From: Acetoanaerobium sticklandii
Lineage (GTDB): Bacteria > Bacillota > Clostridia > Peptostreptococcales > Filifactoraceae
Direction of reading: 5' to 3'
Assembly: GCF_000196455.1 (NCBI RefSeq)
Contig: NC_014614.1
Location: 2,092,001 to 2,156,000 of the forward strand
Length of the DNA stretch: 64,000 nt
The notes under the pieces are model-generated. The model searched no databases. It was not told the origin of the DNA and saw only the letters and a list, made by a program, of their open reading frames with translations. How positions within the stretch are numbered: the first letter of the stretch is position 1; the number at the start of each line of letters is the position of its first letter. This document shows, in pieces, positions 8,147 to 17,427 of this stretch. A program made the position numbers and the translations under genes.

Positions 8147-9364
8147 CTAGACCTCCTGTTTTGGAAAGCTAAGAAGCATATTTCTATAGTACTCGTATTG
8201 TTTTTGACGAAGCTCTATCTCACGAGGTAGACCCTCTGTGATTGATGAAGTTAAGGCATCGAATTTATCTAGGATGGATACTATGCGTTCTTGTTCTGCT
8301 AGGGGTGGTATTGGAATTTTGAATTTTTTAAAACTATTCATATCCACACCCGCAAAATTCCCTACTGTTATATTATTTTTGCACCAATCATCTAATAAAA
8401 AAACATAATGGTAAAGAAATTTAATTACGAATTTGTTAATATAATCATCTTTTAAACTGAGATTTGTAAATCTTTGGTTAGACAAATATGGTACTGTAAT
8501 TAAAGCATGCTCGCCTATAGTTGCAGATGTGGATATAATGATAGAATTAGCAGGAAATATTTTTCCCCCTTTTACAGCACTTTTATTTACATATTGAATT
8601 GACTTACTAAGAATTCTACCGTTTTCTCTAATATCCTCCATTCTAAACCATGGAATAGTACCATTCGTCCAATACTCATTATTTGCTTTTGAAGGAGTAT
8701 ACCCATTTTTAAGATTAAAGATTTCTCCTAGCTCCTTCCACTCAATTTCCCCTTCTTCAAAACTAAGTAGCTTATCCCTGTAATAAGTATATTGCTTTTT
8801 ACGAGCTGTAAGCTCTGCTGTAAGCTCTGCTGTAAGCTCTGTAAAGGTATCTAAAATGCGGACGATTTCCTCTTGCACTTTTAGAGGGGGAATAGGGATT
8901 ATATAGTTTTTTACAATTTGTGCATTAATATTAGTTTGAGAGCCCGTTCCGAGTGATTTTATATGTTCATATTTGCTTGATATGTAATGAAAAACATACC
9001 TATAGTCAGCTATTTTCTCATCCAGTTGAATATTAGCACAAGCTTGGTTTGTAGACAAAGGTATTTTATTGATACCTACTTTACCAACTGTTGCTCCATA
9101 CATTGCAATAATTACACAATTTGCTGGAATTAATTTTGCACTGGAATTTTTTAGACCTACATCTGTAATTTTTATCTCTGTATCCCATATTTCACCAAAA
9201 TCAACTTCTTGAGTACGTAACCAAGGAATATTTCCATTATAATATTCAGAAACCCCAGTTCTTGGAGTTCCCCCTGATGAAATTTTTAAAGCTATTTCAT
9301 CTAGTGTTTTCCACTCAACCTCAACCCCATCAAGTAATTTATCCATAAAATTTGACTGTATCAT
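8147..9364 (-). CDS. hsdS: Type I restriction specificity subunit S
   Basis: A 405-residue HsdS with two target-recognition domains (about residues 15-160 and 210-350). They are separated by a conserved helical spacer (about 165-205) and followed by a matching distal spacer ending in RQKQYEYYRNMLLSF. The central spacer carries TEL-TAEL-TAEL-TAR (about residues 174-187), the tetrapeptide repeat known from EcoR124I and EcoR124II, where repeat number sets the length of the gap in the bipartite DNA target. The gene overlaps hsdM by four bases (ATGA). Both recognition domains look full length, so the enzyme should have a bipartite target that cannot be predicted by eye. Confidence 0.93.
   Translation of the reverse strand: MIQSNFMDKLLDGVEVEWKTLDEIALKISSGGTPRTGVSEYYNGNIPWLRTQEVDFGEIWDTEIKITDVGLKNSSAKLIPANCVIIAMYGATVGKVGINKIPLSTNQACANIQLDEKIADYRYVFHYISSKYEHIKSLGTGSQTNINAQIVKNYIIPIPPLKVQEEIVRILDTFTELTAELTAELTARKKQYTYYRDKLLSFEEGEIEWKELGEIFNLKNGYTPSKANNEYWTNGTIPWFRMEDIRENGRILSKSIQYVNKSAVKGGKIFPANSIIISTSATIGEHALITVPYLSNQRFTNLSLKDDYINKFVIKFLYHYVFLLDDWCKNNITVGNFAGVDMNSFKKFKIPIPPLAEQERIVSILDKFDALTSSITEGLPREIELRQKQYEYYRNMLLSFPKQEV
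8807..8842 (-). repeat. Three tandem 12-bp units encoding the HsdS TAEL spacer
   Basis: On the plus strand TGTAAGCTCTGC occurs at 8807-8818 and 8819-8830, and with one final base change at 8831-8842. Each unit encodes Thr-Ala-Glu-Leu on the minus strand. Gain or loss of a unit keeps the reading frame and lengthens or shortens the spacer by four residues. In EcoR124I/II such a change alters the non-specific spacer of the target by one base. Confidence 0.9.
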
Positions 9365-10908
9365 ACCTCTATCACCTCGATTATTTCATCAATCTCAGTT
9401 CTAAGCTTATCTATTTTTGCTACAGTAGTCTTTATTTCTTTATTTAGCTCATTTATATCTATTACTTCTCTTGTGTCTTTTGCCTCTACGTATGAGCTTA
9501 TTGAAAGGTTATAATCATTACTTACTATAGCTTCATAATCAATGCATTTTGCAACATGAGGGATATCTTCTTTAGTGTCAAATATCGTCATTATTTCTTC
9601 TATATGTTTTTCTGTTAGGACGTTGTTATTGGTTTCTTTTTTGTAAAAATCTGCTCCACTTGCATCTATAAATTGGGTTTTGTTATCTGTTTTATGTTTT
9701 GATAGGACTAGAATATTGACAGCTATAGAAGTTCCAAAGAAAAGATTTGGAGCTAGTGATGTTACTGTCTCTACAAAGTTGTTGTCTATTAGATATTTTC
9801 TGATTTTTTGTTCTGCTCCACCACGATAGAAGATTCCAGGGAAGCATACTATAGCTGCTCTACCTTTACTTGATAGGTAGCTCAGTGAGTGAAGTACAAA
9901 GGCAAAGTCTGCTTTTGATTTTGGAGCTAGTACTCCTGCAGGTGCAAATCTATCATCATTTATAAGGGTAGGGTCATCACTACCTATCCAGTTTACTGAA
10001 TATGGTGGATTAGATACTATTGCATCAAAAGGCTTATCATCTCCATAATGAGGGTCTAGTAAAGTGTTTCCAAGTGCTATATGAAATTTATCGTAATTTA
10101 TGTTATGTAGAAACATATTCATACGAGCAAGGTTATATGTAGTATGATTTATTTCTTGACCGTAAAATCCATCTTCTATTATATGCTCATCAAATTGCTT
10201 CTTTGCTTGTAACAAGAGTGACCCAGAACCAGCCGCTGGATCATAAATTTTGTTGATTGAGGATTGACCATGAATTGCTAATTTTGCGATAAGGTTAGAT
10301 ACGCTCTGAGGAGTAAAAAATTCTCCTCCAGATTTTCCAGCGTTGGCAGCGTAGTTTGATATTAAGAATTCATAGGCATCCCCGAAAAGGTCTATGTGGT
10401 TATCTTCAAATTCACCAAATTTAAGCCCTGCAACTCCTTTTATAACTGCGGCTAGGCGAGAATTTTTATCTTTTACTGTGTTACCTAGTCTATTGCTAGT
10501 AGTGTCAAAATCTGCAAATAGTCCTTTGATATCTAGCTCAGATGGATATCCATTTGCTGAGCTTTCTATAGCTGAAAATATAGCTGCTAGGTCTGTGTTT
10601 AGACTTTCATTTGTGTTGGCAGTTTTTGCAATATTTTCAAATAGCTGGCTAGGATATATAAAGTAGCCTTTTGTTTTGATTGCATCGTCTTTGATTTCGC
10701 TAGTTATGATATCATCAGGAAGCTCTGCGTAGTTTATGCTTTCATCTCCTGCTTCTATGTATTTAGAAAAGTTTTCACTTATAAATCTATAAAATAATGT
10801 TCCTAGGACATATTGTTTGAAATCCCATCCGTCTACAGAACCTCTTACATCATTTGCTATTTTCCATATTTGTGATTGTAATTCCGCTCTTTGAGCTGCA
10901 CTTGTCAT
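9361..10908 (-). CDS. hsdM: Type I modification methyltransferase subunit M
   Basis: A 515-residue N6-adenine methyltransferase. It has the helical HsdM N-terminal domain (about 1-140), SAM-binding motif I as DPAAGSGSLLL near residue 228, and the catalytic motif IV as SNPPY near residue 300. The complex M2S1 methylates the host copy of the recognition sequence and forms the core for HsdR. CTGGAGGAATAAAC precedes the ATG. It is the first intact gene of the operon. A start-less open frame ends 23 bases upstream, suggesting that a gene once preceded hsdM. Confidence 0.95.
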   Translation of the reverse strand: MTSAAQRAELQSQIWKIANDVRGSVDGWDFKQYVLGTLFYRFISENFSKYIEAGDESINYAELPDDIITSEIKDDAIKTKGYFIYPSQLFENIAKTANTNESLNTDLAAIFSAIESSANGYPSELDIKGLFADFDTTSNRLGNTVKDKNSRLAAVIKGVAGLKFGEFEDNHIDLFGDAYEFLISNYAANAGKSGGEFFTPQSVSNLIAKLAIHGQSSINKIYDPAAGSGSLLLQAKKQFDEHIIEDGFYGQEINHTTYNLARMNMFLHNINYDKFHIALGNTLLDPHYGDDKPFDAIVSNPPYSVNWIGSDDPTLINDDRFAPAGVLAPKSKADFAFVLHSLSYLSSKGRAAIVCFPGIFYRGGAEQKIRKYLIDNNFVETVTSLAPNLFFGTSIAVNILVLSKHKTDNKTQFIDASGADFYKKETNNNVLTEKHIEEIMTIFDTKEDIPHVAKCIDYEAIVSNDYNLSISSYVEAKDTREVIDINELNKEIKTTVAKIDKLRTEIDEIIEVIEV

Positions 10909-10931
10909 GTTTATTCCTCCAGTTAGTTTAC

Positions 10932-11162
10932 TTAATTGTTTGGGGATATTTTTATATATACTATTTCTATTTTATCGCTTTGATATTGGTTTAGCAATGA
11001 TAGAGACATTTTAAATACTCCAATGTATACAATATTTTCTAGGGTTTGTTTGAGGTAAAAATTATTTAACCATTTATATCGAACAGTAAAGCTATTTTTC
11101 GCAGTTGTTTTCGTTATATCGAAATCTATTTTATTGCATAGAATAAAGCTTTCTTTAACAAC
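10932..11162 (-). pseudogene. Start-less 76-codon remnant immediately upstream of hsdM
   Basis: The minus strand is open from after a TAA at 11165-11163 to a TAA at 10934-10932. It reads like a genuine protein, including IDFDITKTTAKNSFTVRYKW, ENIVYIGVFKMSLSLLNQY and SDKIEIVYIKISPNN. There is no ATG, GTG or TTG until an internal ATG, so the 5' part is missing. I do not recognise the family. Being 23 bases ahead of hsdM in the same direction, it may be the tail of a former first gene of the restriction operon or of a gene interrupted by it. Confidence 0.45.
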
Positions 11163-11219
11163 TTATTACTTCAATACATCCCTACACCCTTTGTTTGAAT
11201 TTCTATCACTTCTCCCACT

Positions 11220-11271
11220 ATTCTATCACTAACATCGATAGAATAGAATAAGCCCTGCATTTGCAAGGCTT
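11220..11271. terminator. Inverted repeat plus hairpin after the DUF302 gene
   Basis: AGCC-type hairpin at 11250-11271 (AAGCCCTGC pairs with GCAAGGCTT around ATTT, one mismatch) directly follows the stop of the minus-strand DUF302 gene and probably ends it, though the T-run is poor. Next to it ATTCTATC (11220-11227) and GATAGAAT (11237-11244) form an 8-bp inverted repeat with a nine-base gap that could be an operator. No intact gene is visible in 10909-11275; only the remnant at 10932-11162. Confidence 0.45.
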
Positions 11272-11275
11272 AGAA

Positions 11276-11662
11276 TTACAGTGAAGCTTCTATTGAATTT
11301 TTAAGAGATTCTTCAACTTTTTTAGCAACTTCTTTTAAGTCACTACCTTCGAACAATCCAATAAGAACCTCTGGACTTGTCATTCCTATATAAGTTTTAT
11401 CGTCTTCTCTTCTAACTACCATCTTACATGGAAGCACATAACCTATGTGGATGTTTTCCTCTAGCACTTCTTTGGCTTGCTTTGGGTTACATACCTCTAA
11501 TACCACAAAATCATTTTTGAATTCTAGACCTTTTTCTTGTAATTTATCTTTGAAATTAAGCTGCCATAGTATACCAAAACCACTTTCCTTTAAATTACTC
11601 TCTAAAGAACTGATTGCCTCAGTTAGACTTTTATTTGTACTTTTTTCATAAACTAAACCCAC
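11276..11662 (-). CDS. DUF302 family protein
   Basis: A small DUF302 domain protein, recognised by YEKSTNKSLTEAISSLESNL, FVVLEVCNPKQAKEVLE and GYVLPCKMVVRREDDKTYIG. Function of the family is unknown; structures show a dimeric alpha/beta fold and it is often near redox or heavy-metal genes. The start is uncertain: AAAGGAGG lies only one base before ATG 11668 but seven before GTG 11662, so GTG 11662 is preferred (128 residues). TTG 11686 would include the ribosome site in the coding region. Single gene between the restriction operon and proC. Confidence 0.8.
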   Translation of the reverse strand: MGLVYEKSTNKSLTEAISSLESNLKESGFGILWQLNFKDKLQEKGLEFKNDFVVLEVCNPKQAKEVLEENIHIGYVLPCKMVVRREDDKTYIGMTSPEVLIGLFEGSDLKEVAKKVEESLKNSIEASL

Positions 11663-11826
11663 GTTCATTCCTCCTTTAAACTTCAATCAAATTATTATTC
11701 ACACTTAAGACTAAGTTAAGAAAATTTATATATCTGAAATTTTTTTAGATTATTATATAAGGAATACCCAAGGTCTTAAAGTATAAACTAAGTCTAAACA
11801 AGTTTATTTCAATATATTCTTACACT

Positions 11827-12627
11827 CTACATCTCCTTGGATTTTTGAGCGCATTTTCTCATTGCCTCTATTACAGCCGAGCGCATCCCTCTTTCTTCTA
11901 GCACTGCTACTGCTTCTATAGTAGTGCCTCCAGGCGAGCATACCATGTCTTTAAGTTCTCCAGGATGGCTCTTAGATTCTAGTACCATTTTTGCACTTCC
12001 AAGCACTGCTTGAGCTGCAAATCTATATGCCTGAGCTCTAGGCATCCCTTGAATCACTGCGGCATCTGCCATGGCTTCTATAAACATGAATACATAGGCT
12101 GGAGATGAGCCTGATACTGCAACTACAGCATCAAACAATTTTTCTTCTATTATTTCTACTGCTCCAAAGCTTTCAATTAGCTTAACAAGTAGCTCTAGCT
12201 CTTCTGAAGCTATGTTAGAATTGGGGCAAATAGCTGTCATCCCTTCGCTTACCATAGATGGAGTGTTTGGCATAGTTCTAAGAATTTTAGCATATGCTCC
12301 TAGATGAGCCTCTAGAAACTCCATAGTCTTTCCTGGTGCTATTGAAACAAATATCTTATCCTTTGTTACGCTGTCTTTGATTTCCTTCATAACCATTTCA
12401 TAAAGGTTTGGCTTTACAGCCAAGAACACGATGTCGCATTTTTCTGCTACTTCTATGTTGTTAGCTGCAATAGTAATGCCATATTCCTTGTTCATTTTTT
12501 CAAGTATATTTTTTGAGCGATTGCTTACTATTATTTGATTTGACTCTATTAGCTTTGATTTGACTAAAGCTGATATCATTGCCTGAGCCATATTTCCGCA
12601 TCCTATAAATCCAATTTTTTTATCCAT
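11827..12627 (-). CDS. proC: Pyrroline-5-carboxylate reductase
   Basis: A 266-residue ProC. It begins MDKKIGFIGCGNMAQAM, the NAD(P)-binding glycine motif, and contains AVKPN, RTMPNTPSMVSEGMTAI, AVSGSSPAYVFMFIEA and CSPGGTTIEAV, all diagnostic. It reduces delta1-pyrroline-5-carboxylate to proline. The open frame extends 12 codons further, but GGAGGGAAGAATTA is placed for ATG 12627. It stands alone; proA and proB are not in this window. Confidence 0.95.
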   Translation of the reverse strand: MDKKIGFIGCGNMAQAMISALVKSKLIESNQIIVSNRSKNILEKMNKEYGITIAANNIEVAEKCDIVFLAVKPNLYEMVMKEIKDSVTKDKIFVSIAPGKTMEFLEAHLGAYAKILRTMPNTPSMVSEGMTAICPNSNIASEELELLVKLIESFGAVEIIEEKLFDAVVAVSGSSPAYVFMFIEAMADAAVIQGMPRAQAYRFAAQAVLGSAKMVLESKSHPGELKDMVCSPGGTTIEAVAVLEERGMRSAVIEAMRKCAQKSKEM

Positions 12628-12883
12628 TAATTCTTCCCTCCAAAATATTTTATTCTCAATCATGACAATTATCTTTGAATTACTTCATAATTATAATATC
12701 ATTTATTCAAATAGTTTTATCTTAAATATAATCTAAAGTTCATAAAATTTATATATAAAAATAATGAATATATAACATTTTATTAGATATGGTATAATTA
12801 TATAGTTATAGAATAATATTTATTTTTATAGCCAATATGGTAAATTTTTTTTATTTTTATTCATTTAATAAAAGGAGTCGATA

Positions 12884-14617
12884 ATGAAATTCAAGTTTCA
12901 AATGGAAGAAGTTAGAAAAAATCCGCAAATCTACTTTAATCACAACATAGGTGTTTTTTTGAACAGCCCAGAAACTTTAGCAACTATAGATTATCTGTGT
13001 CTTTTATTTTCTGCAACATCCTTTGAATATAAAGAACATTATGAAAAAATTAATCAAGTTCTTTCAAAAACTGACTGGTCAAAAGAAGATCCAATCCTAC
13101 ACTATTTTTATTTAACCATAAGTGGTGTCAAAATGAGAAGCATTTATAATGCTCCTGAAGCATTTAATTTTTTTATTGAATCATATAATTTAGCGCTCAT
13201 TATTAATGATTATGAGTTAATTGCTAGATCGTTAATATATATAGCTTCTGCTTATAATCAGCTTAATCAGTACGAAAATTCTTTAGAATATGCAGAAAAA
13301 GCAGTCCACCTTATTTCACGACTATCAAATACATTAATTATTTGTGATATATATATGACTTTAGGAACTGTATTACTTAAACTAAATCGCTATGATGAAA
13401 GCTATAAATTTTATAAGATTGCAGAAGAATATTATAACGGTGTTACTGATAAAGAAAAATATTTTAATTACATGATTCTGCTTATGAATATAAGTGAAGT
13501 ATGTCAATGTTTAAATTTAGATAAATCTTCAACTAGTTATTCTGCATTTACTCTTGAATTAATTGAAAAAAATGATTTTGCATTATATCTTCAAAATTCT
13601 GCTCTTTTAATAAATGAATTTTATAAAAAAAATAATCAACCAGATAAAGCCAACCAAATATTAGCATACTATTATAAAGTTTTCACTGATGAAATATGTC
13701 AAAAAAATAATACAATAAACTCAAAAAATGCAGTTAAAGATTTTTTTAATCTAGATTCAATGCATAAACTACAAGCTCTTAATGACCAATTAAATTCACA
13801 AGTTGCTTTGCTAAATGATATTGTCTTACTCAATAGACCCATTAGTACTAATTTAAATGATAAACTTCAGGAGATAATTGAAGCAATTCCAAACAATGAA
13901 TTTGTACCATTTTACCAAGCAAAATGGTCTATAAAAAATCAAAGTATTTTAGGTGCAGAAATGCTTATTCGTTGGAAGAAATCAAACGGAACTATAATTT
14001 CTCCAAGCGAATTTATTGATATTATTGAGAATAAAAGTATAATGATAGAAATAAGCGAGATGCTAATAGGACAAGCTATCAAGGATTTATCCTCGATTAT
14101 TAAATATTTCCCTGACTTTAAATTGAGTATTAATGTATCTCCTTATCAACTACTAAATCAAGACCTTCCAAAATTATTGGAATCACTATGTTTGATTTAC
14201 AATGTTCCAAATAGTTCTATAGAAATCGAAATCGTAGAAAGAACAATTATTGATGATAATGATACAGCACTTGAAAAATTAAATCGTCTCAAGGATAAAG
14301 GTTTTATTATTGTTTTAGATGATTTTGGGGCTGGTTATTCATCCTTATCTCTTCTTAACGATTTTCCAATAGATATCGTAAAAATTGATAGAAGTCTAGT
14401 AAATAACATAGATAAGAATTCAAAAGCAAAGGTACTTTTTAGTAGTTTAGTTTCTATATTAAATGATCTAAGTATTCGCACTGTCGCAGAAGGTATAGAA
14501 ACTTATGAGCAGCTTAAAATAATCCAAAAAACTTTATGTGATGAAGGACAGGGCTTTCTCATACATAAACCTTGCTGTGCAAGTGATTTTCGCTTAACTC
14601 TAAATAAAATTTTATAA
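12884..14617 (+). CDS. TPR-repeat protein with C-terminal EAL (cyclic-di-GMP phosphodiesterase) domain
   Basis: A 577-residue cytoplasmic protein. About residues 50-300 are helical with TPR-like units (ALIINDYELIARSLIYIASA, SLEYAEKAVHLI). Residues 335-577 are an EAL domain with the key residues in place: GAEMLIRW (EML for EAL, glutamate kept), SINVSPYQL, LDDFGAGYSSL near 480, KIDRSL and VAEGIET near 535. So it is probably an active phosphodiesterase that cleaves c-di-GMP, with the TPR part as sensor or docking surface. No GGDEF domain is present. AAAGGAG precedes the ATG. A small GNAT gene follows after 15 bases. Confidence 0.88.
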   Translation: MKFKFQMEEVRKNPQIYFNHNIGVFLNSPETLATIDYLCLLFSATSFEYKEHYEKINQVLSKTDWSKEDPILHYFYLTISGVKMRSIYNAPEAFNFFIESYNLALIINDYELIARSLIYIASAYNQLNQYENSLEYAEKAVHLISRLSNTLIICDIYMTLGTVLLKLNRYDESYKFYKIAEEYYNGVTDKEKYFNYMILLMNISEVCQCLNLDKSSTSYSAFTLELIEKNDFALYLQNSALLINEFYKKNNQPDKANQILAYYYKVFTDEICQKNNTINSKNAVKDFFNLDSMHKLQALNDQLNSQVALLNDIVLLNRPISTNLNDKLQEIIEAIPNNEFVPFYQAKWSIKNQSILGAEMLIRWKKSNGTIISPSEFIDIIENKSIMIEISEMLIGQAIKDLSSIIKYFPDFKLSINVSPYQLLNQDLPKLLESLCLIYNVPNSSIEIEIVERTIIDDNDTALEKLNRLKDKGFIIVLDDFGAGYSSLSLLNDFPIDIVKIDRSLVNNIDKNSKAKVLFSSLVSILNDLSIRTVAEGIETYEQLKIIQKTLCDEGQGFLIHKPCCASDFRLTLNKIL

Positions 14618-14632
14618 TATAAGGAGATTCTA

Positions 14633-15130
14633 ATGAGTAAAATACCAGTTTTATTAAATGCTTCAAATAATCATATGCAAGAAATTCTAAAATTAAATCA
14701 AGATTTAGTACATTTTCTTTCAGATTTGGATATGGCTTCACTTACAGAGCTTGGTAATATGGCTGAGATGTTCAAAGTGGTAGAAGTAGATGGAAAGGTT
14801 GCTGCTTTTTTAATTGCAGTAAGAGAAAACAAGCCTTATGCTAGTGTAAATTACAAATGGTTCTTAGATAATTACGATAAATTCTTATATGTGGACAGAG
14901 TGGTGGTATCAGAGGATTATCAGCACATGGGAATAGGAAGACTTATTTATAACGAAGTTTTTAACCATGCAAACTCTACTGGTGTTGATAGAATAACTGC
15001 TGAAATCGATATTAAACCACCGAACCCAGTGTCATTAAAATTCCATGAAGCTTTTGGATTTAAAGAAGTAGGAAAACAGATGGTCGCAGGTGGAAAAAAA
15101 GAAGTGTCACTTCAGTCAGTACAATTATAG
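14633..15130 (+). CDS. GNAT-family N-acetyltransferase
   Basis: A 165-residue GNAT protein with the beta4 strand YVDRVVVSEDYQ and the acetyl-CoA pyrophosphate loop QHMGIGRLIYNEV, followed by SLKFHEAFGFKEVG. Substrate unknown. ATAAGGAG precedes the ATG, 15 bases after the EAL gene, so the two may share a transcript that ends at the hairpin at 15154-15190. Confidence 0.88.
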   Translation: MSKIPVLLNASNNHMQEILKLNQDLVHFLSDLDMASLTELGNMAEMFKVVEVDGKVAAFLIAVRENKPYASVNYKWFLDNYDKFLYVDRVVVSEDYQHMGIGRLIYNEVFNHANSTGVDRITAEIDIKPPNPVSLKFHEAFGFKEVGKQMVAGGKKEVSLQSVQL

Positions 15131-15153
15131 TTTTTTAATTCAATAAGTTATTT

Positions 15154-15190
15154 AAAATAGCTCTTATTTTATGTAGGAGCTATTTTTTTA
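15154..15190 (+). terminator. Rho-independent terminator
   Basis: AAAATAGCTC (15154-15163) pairs with GAGCTATTTT and is followed by T residues. It ends the EAL-GNAT transcript. Confidence 0.8.
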
Positions 15191-15454
15191 TTGTCTGTAT
15201 AAAAAACTCAAGCTTTATATACACGCTTAGATTTTTGTGATGAATACACTCTTATTACTAAATTTTACTTATCATTTAATATTAACCCATATTTTATTCA
15301 TTAATATTCAGTAAATGTTTTTTACATAAAATACAACTTATACGCGATTTGCAAACGTTTTTTCTCAATTCTGATTATCGTAATTATTGCAATATTGCTA
15401 ATTGTTTTACTTTTTATTTTATATAAAAAATTAACATTATATATGTAAAGTATA

Positions 15455-15463
15455 TGATATAAT
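15455..15463 (+). promoter_or_regulatory. Extended -10 promoter element of the OPT transporter gene
   Basis: TGATATAAT (TGnTATAAT) lies 44 bases upstream of the OPT start and matches an extended -10 element exactly. No good -35 is seen at the normal spacing, which is typical of extended -10 promoters. The intergenic region 15191-15454 is AT-rich and holds nothing else I can support. Confidence 0.55.
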
Positions 15464-15507
15464 GTGTTTTGCATTAATAATTATAAACTTTTTAAGGAGG
15501 TAGACTT

Positions 15508-17427
15508 ATGGATCATAAGTTATCAAAAGATGCATATGGTGGCGTAGCTGGAAAAGATTACGTTCCATATATTTCTACTGGTTCTAAATCAGGCGGAAAT
15601 ACAGTTGTTTTAATTATCGGTATTATTCTTGCTGTTATCTTTGCAGCATCTACTGCATACTCAGGTATGAAATCTGGTCTTACAGTTGCTGCTGGTATTC
15701 CAGGATCAATTATAGGTTCTGCATTTATAGCTGCTTTTGCTAAGCAAAAGGGTATCCTTGGCAAAAACCTTGTTCAAGGTATGGCAAGTGGTGGAGAGTC
15801 TGTAGCTAGTGGTATTATTTTCGTATTACCAGCTGTATTATTAATTGGTTCTCAAATTTCATTCCTAGAAGGTTTTCTTGTAGGAGTTGGTGGAGTACTA
15901 TTTGGAATAGGTATTGCATCTCTAGTATACAACTACTTAATAGTTGAAGAGCACGGAATGCTTATGTACCCAGAGTCAATGGCTATTTCTGAGACACTTG
16001 TTGCTTCAGAAGGTGCTGGAGATTCTATGAAGTTCATGGGAATCGGTTTTGGTATCGGTGGTGCTATAACTGTTGTAACTAGTTCTTTCTTAAATGTTAC
16101 AAATAACGTTATCAGCTATGTTAATGAAAGCTTTTACAAGTGGAGACTTCAGCTTGAAGTAAACCCTCTTTTATTAGGAATCGGATTTATAGTAGGTCTT
16201 GAAGTTGCTCTTACTATGTTTGCTGGTTCACTTCTTTCAAACTTCGGTATTCTTCCTCTTATCGGTTATTTCTCTGAGCTAGGAAAAGAAGGCGCTGTAG
16301 TTTGGAATAACCCTGATGTTTCTATTAACGCTATGGGAGTTGGCGATATAGCTGGTAGCTATGTAAAATACATCGGAGCTGGTATGATGCTTTCTGGTGG
16401 ACTTATCGGGGCTATAAAGCTTATCCCTACAATTATTTCTTCAATCAAAGAAACTTTAAATGCTAAAACTTCTGGAAACAGCGGATCTAAAATCGGTACT
16501 ATGATTTTACTTGGCGGACTTGTAGTAGGTTTTCTAGCTGGATTTGTTGTTTCTGGTGGAAATATTATGATGGCTATCACAGCTTCTATTTTATCATTAT
16601 TCTTATCACTACTATTTGTTATCGTTGCTGGACGTTTAACTGGAACAATCGGAACATCAAATCTTCCAGTTTCAGGTATGACTATAGCATCTATAGTTTT
16701 AGTAACTTTACTGTTTGTTGCTATGGGCTGGACTAATCCAGAGCACAACAAAGCTCTATTACTATTTGGTACATTTATAGTTACAGCTATAGCTATGGCT
16801 GGAGGATACTCTCAGTCACAAAAGGTTACTTTTATAGTTGGTGGAGATAAATCAGAAATGGATAAATACTTTGCTATTTCTGGTATAGTTGGTGTTGCAG
16901 TTGTTGTTGGTACTATTATGCTACTATCTAGCCAATTGGCTATGACAGGAGCTAACGTTCCATTTGCACTTCCACAAGCTAACTTAATGTCTACACTTAC
17001 AGCAGGTATCATGTCTGGAGAGCTTCCATGGGTAATGATTATCGTTGGATCAGTTATGGGAGTTGTTTTATTCCTTCTTAACCTTCCAGTTATGACAGTA
17101 GCTATAGGATTCTATCTTCCTATCGCAACTACTTCTATCATTTTAGTTGGAGCATTAGTTAGAGTATTTATCGAAAGAACTTCTAAATCAGATGTAGAAA
17201 AAGATACAAAGGTTTCTAACGGAATCAGTTTATCATCTGGATTAGTTGCTGGTGGATCAATTATCGGATTAATCGGTATTATATTGCAAGTAGCTGGTGT
17301 TATTAAAGGTGCCGGTCCAAGCGGATTTGCTGCATCAAACGGCATGGCATTTATAATATTAGCTGGTCTTATAGTTGCTACTATTATTCCTATCATGAAT
17401 AGTAAGGTAAAAAATGTACAAAAATAA
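15508..17427 (+). CDS. OPT-family oligopeptide transporter
   Basis: A 639-residue, about 15-16-segment membrane protein of the oligopeptide transporter superfamily. Features include STAYSGMKSGLTVAAGIPGSIIG near residues 50-72, MASGGESVASGIIFVLPA, EEHGMLMYPESMAISETL and ASNGMAFIILAG. OPT proteins carry peptides or metal chelates driven by a proton gradient. Bacterial members with this GESVASG motif form a clade next to peptidases and are likely peptide carriers. AAGGAGG precedes the ATG, and a PqqD-like gene overlaps the 3' end by 14 bases, implying translational coupling. Confidence 0.9.
   Translation: MDHKLSKDAYGGVAGKDYVPYISTGSKSGGNTVVLIIGIILAVIFAASTAYSGMKSGLTVAAGIPGSIIGSAFIAAFAKQKGILGKNLVQGMASGGESVASGIIFVLPAVLLIGSQISFLEGFLVGVGGVLFGIGIASLVYNYLIVEEHGMLMYPESMAISETLVASEGAGDSMKFMGIGFGIGGAITVVTSSFLNVTNNVISYVNESFYKWRLQLEVNPLLLGIGFIVGLEVALTMFAGSLLSNFGILPLIGYFSELGKEGAVVWNNPDVSINAMGVGDIAGSYVKYIGAGMMLSGGLIGAIKLIPTIISSIKETLNAKTSGNSGSKIGTMILLGGLVVGFLAGFVVSGGNIMMAITASILSLFLSLLFVIVAGRLTGTIGTSNLPVSGMTIASIVLVTLLFVAMGWTNPEHNKALLLFGTFIVTAIAMAGGYSQSQKVTFIVGGDKSEMDKYFAISGIVGVAVVVGTIMLLSSQLAMTGANVPFALPQANLMSTLTAGIMSGELPWVMIIVGSVMGVVLFLLNLPVMTVAIGFYLPIATTSIILVGALVRVFIERTSKSDVEKDTKVSNGISLSSGLVAGGSIIGLIGIILQVAGVIKGAGPSGFAASNGMAFIILAGLIVATIIPIMNSKVKNVQK

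Noticed and set aside
8807..8842. Possible CRISPR-like repeats in the restriction locus
   Set aside because: The units are 12 bp, directly adjacent, and encode the TAEL spacer of HsdS; there are no spacers.
14559..14741. 60-residue minus-strand ORF across the EAL-GNAT junction
   Set aside because: Overlaps two well-supported genes on the other strand and lacks a ribosome site.
15305..15448. Start-less frame ending in a very hydrophobic segment (ILIIVIIAILLIVLLFILY) upstream of the OPT gene
   Set aside because: No start codon, and the composition is what random AT-rich DNA gives; the promoter of the OPT gene overlaps it.
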